From Bradyrhizobium jicamae (lineage in GTDB: Bacteria > Pseudomonadota > Alphaproteobacteria > Rhizobiales > Xanthobacteraceae), in the NCBI RefSeq assembly GCF_018130215.1, contig NZ_JAFCKQ010000040.1, positions 1 to 64,000 on the forward strand: a stretch of DNA of 64,000 bases. Direction: 5' to 3'. Both the position numbers and the translations under genes were made by a program. Positions 58,213 to 64,000 of this stretch are shown here, one piece after another (within the stretch, counting starts at the first letter, position 1; every line of letters begins with the position of its first letter). Below the pieces are notes generated by a model. It was not told where the DNA came from and searched no databases. It saw nothing but the letters and a program-made list of their open reading frames with translations.

Positions 58213-59712
58213 ATGAGGCGCCGTGATTTCCTGGAGCGAACGACAATTGCCGTTGCGACGAGTCTCGTTGGCAGCATTTGGCCCGATGGATATCACCTGG
58301 TCGGATCGGCACTCGCCGATGGTAAGGGCGACGGCCAGAATGCAGCGCTCGAACAGAAATTTGCAGAATTTGCGATTGCTGTCAGATATGAAGATCTCCC
58401 GGCAGACGTGATCGCCTCAGCCAAGCGCGTCCTTCTCGATACGCTCGGCTGCGCGTTCGGGTCGGTCGGGTCTGAACCCGCAAATATCGCCGAGGCAACG
58501 ATTCGAAAGACCTTCGGCGATGGCAATACGGCAACCGTGATCGGTTATCCGCGATCCGCGACCGTAGAAGGTGCAGTTTTCGTCAACGGGGTTCTCGTCC
58601 GCTCGCTCGACATGAATGACACCTACATCGGCACCGAGCCGCTTCATCCAAGCGAGGTGATTCCGACAGCGCTTGCGCTCTGCGAAGAGCGGGGGCGAAG
58701 TGGCCGCGATCTGGTCGAGGCGATGGTCGTCGGTTATGAGGCCAGCATGCGCGTCAATGATGCCATCTCCTTTCTTGAGCGCGGCTTCCACCCGTTGTGT
58801 GCAGCCTCGTACGGTGTCCCTCTGATTGCGGGTAAGGTCTGGGGGATTCCGAAGGAAGCCCTCGCAAACGCGGTCGGGATATCTGGCGCGCGCGGATTCA
58901 CGAGTTTTGTCGTCAACAGCGGCGCCATTAGCATGATGAAGGCCATGGGACTCGCGGCAACTGCGATCGACGGCGTATTCGCAACGCGGCTTGCCGCACA
59001 AGGCTTCACCGGCCCATCCGGCACGCTGGAATGGCTGGCGTCAAAAATGAAACCTGCGAAGGAAGGGTTTGCCGTCGACCTCGAACTTGCGCGATACCGG
59101 CTGCCCCGCGTGGCATTCAAGCGCTTCCCTGTTCAGATCGAGTTACAGGCTGTAGTGGAGGCCGGCGCGTCACTTTCCCGAAGGATCGAAGGTCGAACCC
59201 AGGAAATACGGTCCATCACGGTTGAGACCTATCCCGGAATAATACAGCGCGTGGCAGATCCTGCGAAATTCCGGCCACAGACCAAGGGTACCGCTGATCA
59301 CAGTCTTCCCGTGTGCCTCGCGATGGCTCTTCTCGACGGTGATGTGACGGTCTCGCAATTCGAGAAAGACCGCTGGCGGGAGCAGGACGTGATGGCCTTG
59401 GTGGAGAAGACTTCCGTCAAGCCCGGAGAATCACTCATTGCAAAACTACCCAAGGGCCGCGGCGCAAGCGTCGAGATTGTCCTCGCAGATGGTCGGTCTT
59501 GGCGCGAAACAGTGGAGGTTCCCGAAGGCGATGCACAACGCCCGCTCTCGCGAGCGTCTCTCGAACGGAAGTTTATGAACTTTGCCGTCCCGGTTGTTGG
59601 TAAAGCTGCTGGAGAGCGCGTCATGTCGCTCGTCGATGGGATCGAAGACCTAAGAGATGTCCGGGAATTGACTCGGGCCCTGAAGGGGATGGGAAAACAA
59701 AATCCGGCGTGA
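58213..59712 (+). CDS. MmgE/PrpD-family protein with Tat-type signal
   Basis: 499 residues from the ATG at 58213, with GGAGG 5 bases upstream. The family includes 2-methylcitrate dehydratase and cis-aconitate decarboxylase. Recognisable blocks: VLLDTLGCAFGSVGSEPANIAEATI, RSLDMNDTYIGTEPLHPSEVIPTALALCEERGRSGRDLVEAMVVGYE, NAVGISGARGFTS. Unusually, the N terminus MRRRDFLERTTIAVATSLVGSI resembles a twin-arginine signal, although the family is cytosolic. The gene is less GC-rich than its neighbours, suggesting transfer. The substrate is unknown. Confidence 0.8.
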   Translation: MRRRDFLERTTIAVATSLVGSIWPDGYHLVGSALADGKGDGQNAALEQKFAEFAIAVRYEDLPADVIASAKRVLLDTLGCAFGSVGSEPANIAEATIRKTFGDGNTATVIGYPRSATVEGAVFVNGVLVRSLDMNDTYIGTEPLHPSEVIPTALALCEERGRSGRDLVEAMVVGYEASMRVNDAISFLERGFHPLCAASYGVPLIAGKVWGIPKEALANAVGISGARGFTSFVVNSGAISMMKAMGLAATAIDGVFATRLAAQGFTGPSGTLEWLASKMKPAKEGFAVDLELARYRLPRVAFKRFPVQIELQAVVEAGASLSRRIEGRTQEIRSITVETYPGIIQRVADPAKFRPQTKGTADHSLPVCLAMALLDGDVTVSQFEKDRWREQDVMALVEKTSVKPGESLIAKLPKGRGASVEIVLADGRSWRETVEVPEGDAQRPLSRASLERKFMNFAVPVVGKAAGERVMSLVDGIEDLRDVRELTRALKGMGKQNPA

Positions 59713-59862
59713 ACCTGACAGGCATGCCGATTTCCGACTTTGGCCCATCACGAACATATTGCGCTGCCGCACAAACTTAGTCGCGAGGGGGGCAAAGCGG
59801 ATATTGCGCTCGTCGCACAACGCTGCTCGGTTTATGGGTACACGGCCCAGTACATCAATCGC

Positions 59863-60633
59863 TCACCCCGCCAGCCACCAGGTCTGGATTGTCGCCGCCA
59901 GGTTGTTCAGCGCATGCAGCAGGATGGTCAGCCAGGTCGAGCCGGTGCGGAAGCGCAGGTAGCCGAACAGAAGACCGATCGACAGCACCTCGCAGAGGAA
60001 GAACCAGTCGTATTGCAGGTGCATCCCTGTCCAGACGATAGACGACAGCGCGATCGCGCCATAGGGACCGAGAAAGGATTCCGACCAGCCGCGGTAGAGC
60101 CAGCCGCGCGCGAACAGCTCTTCCCAGACCGGCGCAGCAACCGCAAACGCGATCACCAGAATCCACAGCGCGCCGTCGGCCTGCGCCGATTTCAGCACGT
60201 CGCCCATGAAGCCGGGGGTCACCTCGCGGCCGGCCGCGCGCGACACGAGGTCCCAGAGCGTGACGAGAACCACCAGCGAAACGATGCCGATGATCACGTT
60301 TCTCCACGACGTCCCGCGCAGCCCGAGATAGTCGGCGAAGGTGATCCCGGTCGGACGGGTCGCGATCCACAGCACCAGCAGCACCATCGGCAGGCCGGCC
60401 AGGACCGAGAGCGAAATGGTCAGACCGTCGCCGACCACGCGGATGATGCCCTCCGCGGTCAGCGGCCCGCCCTGAAGCAGGACGTAGTAGACGATGACCG
60501 CGGCCTGGCCGAGGAACATCGCACCGAAGATCACGAAGCCCCACACCGTCGTGCCCCAGAACTTCCAGGCGCGCGGCGGCCGTGGCGACGGCTCGATCGC
60601 CTCAGGTGGTGTGTCGGGATGAAATGCGTCCAT
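59863..60633 (-). CDS. CPBP-family intramembrane metalloprotease
   Basis: 256 residues from the ATG at 60633. Around six to eight membrane helices; the metal motifs are WEELFARGW (EExxxR) and HLQYDWFF, followed by SIGLLFGYLRFRTGSTWLTILLHALNN with the conserved later His and Asn. CPBP/Abi proteases process prenylated or bacteriocin-linked substrates in some bacteria; the bacterial role is often unknown. It lies 10 bases downstream of the acyl-CoA dehydrogenase. Confidence 0.87.
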   Translation of the reverse strand: MDAFHPDTPPEAIEPSPRPPRAWKFWGTTVWGFVIFGAMFLGQAAVIVYYVLLQGGPLTAEGIIRVVGDGLTISLSVLAGLPMVLLVLWIATRPTGITFADYLGLRGTSWRNVIIGIVSLVVLVTLWDLVSRAAGREVTPGFMGDVLKSAQADGALWILVIAFAVAAPVWEELFARGWLYRGWSESFLGPYGAIALSSIVWTGMHLQYDWFFLCEVLSIGLLFGYLRFRTGSTWLTILLHALNNLAATIQTWWLAG

Positions 60634-60643
60634 TACAAAACCT

Positions 60644-62287
60644 TCAGGGCAGCGCCCGCGCCAGCAGCGCGCGCATATCGACATCGGACAATTCGACCGC
60701 GCCATACATGCCGGCGTGGGTGGAGGCAAGCCGCGTGGCCGCGAACAATTCGGCGCTCCCCGGCGCAACCTGGTTGAGGGCGGCGGCCGCCGCCAGCAAT
60801 GCCAGCCTCTCGACGGCGAGCCGCGCCACGCGCTCGCTGTCGGCGCGGCGGAAGGATTCTCCGATCGATATTGCCGCCTCCGCCGCGCCCGGCAGGCCCT
60901 GCGTGCCGTCGGCGAGTGCGCGCAGCACCGCCAGCGCCGCATCGGCCTCGCGGCCGAGCGCGCGCAGCACGTCGAGACACATCACATTGCCGGAGCCTTC
61001 CCAGATCGCATTGACCGGTGACTCCCGGTAATGGCGCGCCAGAATGCCCTCCTCGACATAGCCATTGCCGCCGAGGCACTCCATCGCCTCGTAAAGGAAG
61101 CCGGGCGCGCTTTTGCAGACCCAGTATTTGATCGCAGGCGTCAGCAGCCGCATATAGGCGGCCTCGCCGGTGTCCGCAGGCGCACGGTCGAAGGCACGGC
61201 AGAGCCGCATCACCAGCGCAACCTGTGCCTCGACATGCAGCGCCATGTCGGCAAGCACCGCCTGCATCAGCGGCTGGTCGGCGAGATGCTTCTGGAAAAC
61301 GCTGCGATGTCGTGCGTGATGCAGCGCATGCGCAAGCCCCGAGCGCATCAAGCCCGCGGAGGCGATCGCGCAATCCTGCCGCGTCAGCTGCACCATCTGG
61401 ATGATGGTACGGATCCCCTTGCCCTCCTCGCCGATCAGTTCGGCATAGGCACCGTGGAATTCGACCTCGGAGGAGGCATTGGAGCGGTTGCCGAGCTTGT
61501 CCTTCAAGCGCTGGAAGTGGATCGCATTGACCGACCCGTCGGGCGCGAAGCGCGGCATGAAGAAGCAGCTCAGGCCGTCCTTCGCCTGCGCCAGCACCAG
61601 GAACGCGTCGCACATCGGCGCCGACATGAACCATTTGTGACCGGTGATGCGATAGGCATCGCCGTCGCGCGTCGCACGCGTCATGTTGGCGCGCACGTCG
61701 GTGCCGCCCTGTTTCTCCGTCATGCCCATGCCGAGCGTCATGCCGCGCTTGGTCCACCACGGCGCAAACTCGGCATCGTAGGAGCGCGTGCCGATCACAG
61801 GCATCGTCCTGGTGAGGATGTCAGGCTGCGCGGCGAGCGCTGCGACCGAGGCACGCGTCATCGTGATCGGGCAGAGATGACCGGTCTCGACCTGCGATGC
61901 GATGTAGAACTTCGCCGCCCGCACAACTTCGGCGGCGCCACCGGCCGGCTTGCCGTCGGCGGTCCAGGTCGAGTTGTGCACGCCGGCATGCGCAGAGTGC
62001 GCCATCAGTTCGTGGTAGGCCGGGTGAAACTCGACCACGTCGCGGCGATATCCCTTGGGATCGAACAGCCGGAGCTTTGGCGTGTTCTCATTGGCGATGC
62101 GGCCGCGCTCGGCCATCGCCGCTGAACCCCAGTGCTTGCCGAAATCGGACAGTTCGGCGGTGGCCCCCGCGCCGCCATTGGCTGCCACCGCCGCGGCCAG
62201 CGGCGCATCCGAAGCGAACAGGTCGACATCCCAAAGCGGCGGCGACTGGTTCAGCACGTCGTGGGTGGCAAATGAAGCCTGCGTCAT
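60644..62287 (-). CDS. AidB-like acyl-CoA dehydrogenase
   Basis: 547 residues. An N-terminal extension of about 150 residues precedes the acyl-CoA dehydrogenase core: GMTEKQGGTDVRANMTRATRDGDAYRITGHKWFMSAPMCDAFLVLAQ, then the flavin/substrate domain with ALHHARHRSVFQKHLADQPLMQ and YEAMECLGGNGYVEEGILARHYRESPVNAIWEGSGNVMCLDVLRAL. The arrangement matches AidB, a DNA-alkylation response flavoprotein, though some members are ordinary dehydrogenases. No Ada or alkylation-repair gene is adjacent. Confidence 0.88.
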   Translation of the reverse strand: MTQASFATHDVLNQSPPLWDVDLFASDAPLAAAVAANGGAGATAELSDFGKHWGSAAMAERGRIANENTPKLRLFDPKGYRRDVVEFHPAYHELMAHSAHAGVHNSTWTADGKPAGGAAEVVRAAKFYIASQVETGHLCPITMTRASVAALAAQPDILTRTMPVIGTRSYDAEFAPWWTKRGMTLGMGMTEKQGGTDVRANMTRATRDGDAYRITGHKWFMSAPMCDAFLVLAQAKDGLSCFFMPRFAPDGSVNAIHFQRLKDKLGNRSNASSEVEFHGAYAELIGEEGKGIRTIIQMVQLTRQDCAIASAGLMRSGLAHALHHARHRSVFQKHLADQPLMQAVLADMALHVEAQVALVMRLCRAFDRAPADTGEAAYMRLLTPAIKYWVCKSAPGFLYEAMECLGGNGYVEEGILARHYRESPVNAIWEGSGNVMCLDVLRALGREADAALAVLRALADGTQGLPGAAEAAISIGESFRRADSERVARLAVERLALLAAAAALNQVAPGSAELFAATRLASTHAGMYGAVELSDVDMRALLARALP

Positions 62288-62306
62288 GGTCTGGTCTCGT
62301 CAGGAA

Positions 62307-63056
62307 TCAGTTGCGGTGCGGAGGTATCGGGAAATCATAGGCTTCCCGCCCTGCCCCCGGCAGCGAAAAGTGCCACCATTCCTTCGAATAATTCACAAAT
62401 CCCTGTCCGGACATCACTGCCACCAGGGTGTTGCGCCAGCGCCGCTGCAACGGCGTGATCGAGCTCGAGGCGGTATGGGCCCTCGTGTCGGAGCAGTCAT
62501 AGCCCGTGCCCATGTCGATACTGCCCTCCGGCGCCCGCGCCGCGGCCGGCGCGGTGCAGTCGGCATAGTCCTTCGCGGGATCGAATTTGCCGGAATTGTC
62601 TGCCGTCAGGTCGACCAGCGTGAGATCCACCGCGGCGCCGGTCGAATGCCCCGAATGTGTCGCGATATAGCCCAGGCGGAACAGATCGGCCTTGGAGAAA
62701 GCCGGGTTGTAGCGATGCTCGGCCGCGGTCTCGCGGCCTTTCTTCGACCACGCGACCATGTCGGCGACTGCGCGGACCGGCCGGTAGCAATCGAACATCT
62801 TCAGCGACAGCTTTTGCGGCGCGAGTTCCTGCTGCACGGCCTTGAGGCGGAGCCCGACGCCGCGCTTCACAACGCACTCGGCGGCGTCATAGCCCGCCAT
62901 CCGCCGCCCCATGAAATTGTCGGAGGTGGCGTAACGGATGTCCTGGATGATCGTCGGGTCGATGTCGCGGAGGAACATGAAATCGCCGGGCAAGCCCTGT
63001 GCCAGGGCCGGCGAAATCGATACCGCAACAGCGGCCGCGATCATGATAATTCTCAT
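62307..63056 (-). CDS. ddpX: D-alanyl-D-alanine dipeptidase (DdpX/VanX-like, M15)
   Basis: 249 residues from the ATG at 63056 with AGGGTGAATCTT upstream. A signal peptide (MRIIMIAAAVAVSISPALAQ) directs it to the periplasm. The M15 zinc motif is SGHSTGAAVDLTLVD (H and D ligands), and the second EWWHFSLPG gives the catalytic Glu and third ligand His. Additional VanX-type features (YRPVRAV) are present. It hydrolyses D-Ala-D-Ala released from peptidoglycan. It is divergent from pyrB. Confidence 0.9.
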   Translation of the reverse strand: MRIIMIAAAVAVSISPALAQGLPGDFMFLRDIDPTIIQDIRYATSDNFMGRRMAGYDAAECVVKRGVGLRLKAVQQELAPQKLSLKMFDCYRPVRAVADMVAWSKKGRETAAEHRYNPAFSKADLFRLGYIATHSGHSTGAAVDLTLVDLTADNSGKFDPAKDYADCTAPAAARAPEGSIDMGTGYDCSDTRAHTASSSITPLQRRWRNTLVAVMSGQGFVNYSKEWWHFSLPGAGREAYDFPIPPHRN

Positions 63057-63139
63057 AAGATTCACCCTGGTTACCGTCATGACCGGCATGACGGCGGAAC
63101 ATCTTACTCGGGGAAAACTCTTCCGGGCCCTCTTCGCCC

Positions 63140-63168
63140 TTGCCCCTCGGGCCATCCACCCCTATAGC
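63140..63168 (+). promoter_or_regulatory. Candidate pyrB promoter
   Basis: TTGCCC (63140-63145) and TATAGC (63163-63168) are spaced by 17 bases. The start codon lies 11 bases past the -10 box and has no Shine-Dalgarno motif, so the message may be leaderless or nearly so. Confidence 0.45.
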
Positions 63169-63178
63169 TCTGGCTTTA

Positions 63179-64000
63179 ATGACCCCATCATTGAAATCGA
63201 CTTTCGTCCTCGGTCACCGGCATCTGCTGGGCATCGAGGGCCTTTCCCCTGACGACATCACCGGCCTGCTCGACCTCTCCGAGGAGTATGTCGAGCTCAA
63301 CCGCCAGGTCGACAAGAAACGCGCCTCCCTGCGCGGCCGCACCCAGGTCAACCTGTTCTTCGAGGCCTCGACAAGGACCCAGTCCTCGTTCGAGATCGCC
63401 GGAAAGCGGCTGGGCGCCGACGTCATGAACATGTCGGTGTCATCGATGTCCACCCGCAAGGGCGAGACGCTGATGGACACCGCCGTGACGTTGAACGCGA
63501 TGCACCCGGACATCCTGGTGGTCCGCCACCACGCCTCCGGCGCGGTCGAGCTGCTCGCGCGCAAGGTCGACGGTTCCGTGATCAATGCCGGCGACGGCGC
63601 TCACGAACATCCGACCCAGGCCCTGCTCGATGCGCTCACCATCCGCCGCAACAAGGGCCGGATCGAGGGCCTCGTGATCGCGATCTGCGGCGACGTGCTG
63701 CATTCGCGGGTGGCACGCTCCAACATCCTCCTGCTCAACACCATGGGCGCCCGCGTCCGCGTGGTCGGGCCCTCCACGCTGCTGCCGTCAGGCATCGAGC
63801 GGATGGGCGTCGAGGTCGCGCGCGACATGCGCGAAGGGTTGAACGGTGCCGATATCGTGATGATGCTGCGACTGCAGCGCGAGCGCATGAACGGCTCCTT
63901 CGTGCCGTCCTCGGCCGAGTATTTCCACTATTTCGGCCTCGACAAGAAGAAGCTCGGCTACGCCAAGCCCGACGCGCTGGTGATGCATCCCGGCCCGATG
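63179..64000 (+). CDS. pyrB: Aspartate carbamoyltransferase, catalytic chain (right end cut)
   Basis: The gene runs off the window; 274 codons are seen, about 40 short of full length. PyrB joins carbamoyl phosphate and aspartate in pyrimidine synthesis. The carbamoyl-phosphate motif FFEASTRTQSSFEIAGKRLGADVMNM and the MDTAVTLN, HHASGAVE and GDGAHEHPTQALLDALTI motifs are present, as is the aspartate-side ALVMHPGPM at the very end. Upstream and divergent is the dipeptidase gene. Confidence 0.97.
   Translation, partial: MTPSLKSTFVLGHRHLLGIEGLSPDDITGLLDLSEEYVELNRQVDKKRASLRGRTQVNLFFEASTRTQSSFEIAGKRLGADVMNMSVSSMSTRKGETLMDTAVTLNAMHPDILVVRHHASGAVELLARKVDGSVINAGDGAHEHPTQALLDALTIRRNKGRIEGLVIAICGDVLHSRVARSNILLLNTMGARVRVVGPSTLLPSGIERMGVEVARDMREGLNGADIVMMLRLQRERMNGSFVPSSAEYFHYFGLDKKKLGYAKPDALVMHPGPM

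Noticed and set aside
1..64000. CRISPR array, prophage or toxin-antitoxin pair
   Set aside because: No regularly spaced direct repeats beyond one two-copy tandem, no phage structural genes and no paired small toxin-antitoxin genes were recognised.

Overview
The window reads as a chromosomal segment of an alphaproteobacterium of the Bradyrhizobium/Rhodopseudomonas group, most likely Bradyrhizobium. The grounds are high GC with GC-rich third codon positions, a magnesium-type HemB metal site known from Bradyrhizobium, an ldtR-DUF6163-hemB-RDD-bpt neighbourhood, the Rhizobiales order rpoZ-rsh-pdxJ-acpS-lepB-rnc-era-recO-parC, and several families of intergenic palindromes. No insertion sequence, prophage, integrase or CRISPR array was found. 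The window opens with 22 G residues, which looks like an assembly artefact, and it cuts pyrB at the right end.

Layout. 0-2.5 kb: a secreted Cys-rich protein, a GreA/GreB-family factor, hairpin repeats and two small conserved genes. 2.6-8.5 kb: ldtR, DUF6163, hemB, an RDD membrane protein, bpt and mntH with a Fur/Mur-like site. 8.6-12.2 kb: a three-gene membrane-stress operon (PspA-YqiJ-YqiK type). Its first gene has an N-terminal ~155-residue module that resembles the N-lobe of TnpB, the IS605-family RNA-guided nuclease, fused in frame to PspA; this is the most unusual object in the window. 12.3-18 kb: MFS exporter, class III nucleotide cyclase, DMT transporter with divergent XRE regulator, and a His-rich CDF metal exporter. 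18.1-28.7 kb: one long reverse-strand housekeeping block (topoisomerase IV A, RecO, Era, RNase III, signal peptidase, AcpS, PdxJ, Rsh, omega subunit). 29-36.5 kb: NYN nuclease, family 5 uracil-DNA glycosylase, hexapeptide-repeat protein, peroxiredoxin, SmpB, MscL, DapA, a soluble lytic transglycosylase and tRNA-Ser(GCU).

36.5-45.7 kb is accessory in character. It holds a 56-residue peptide with a double-glycine leader, small secreted and lipoproteins, a tandem DUF2061 protein, a LysR/thioesterase/MFS locus, rearranged remnants of a monooxygenase and a PhyH dioxygenase, a Sel1-like protein, a 30-residue Lys-rich protein and long gene-poor stretches with hairpins. 45.7-51.5 kb carries gatB, a patatin-like lipoprotein and gatC-gatA interleaved with small genes. 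51.5-64 kb has two nitronate monooxygenases with a LysR gene, ruvX, an AEC transporter, a membrane GH17 protein, an apparently Tat-exported MmgE/PrpD protein, a CPBP protease, an AidB-like acyl-CoA dehydrogenase, a D-Ala-D-Ala dipeptidase and the start of pyrB.

All functional calls come from reading the translated sequences and recalling family motifs. No database search was run.
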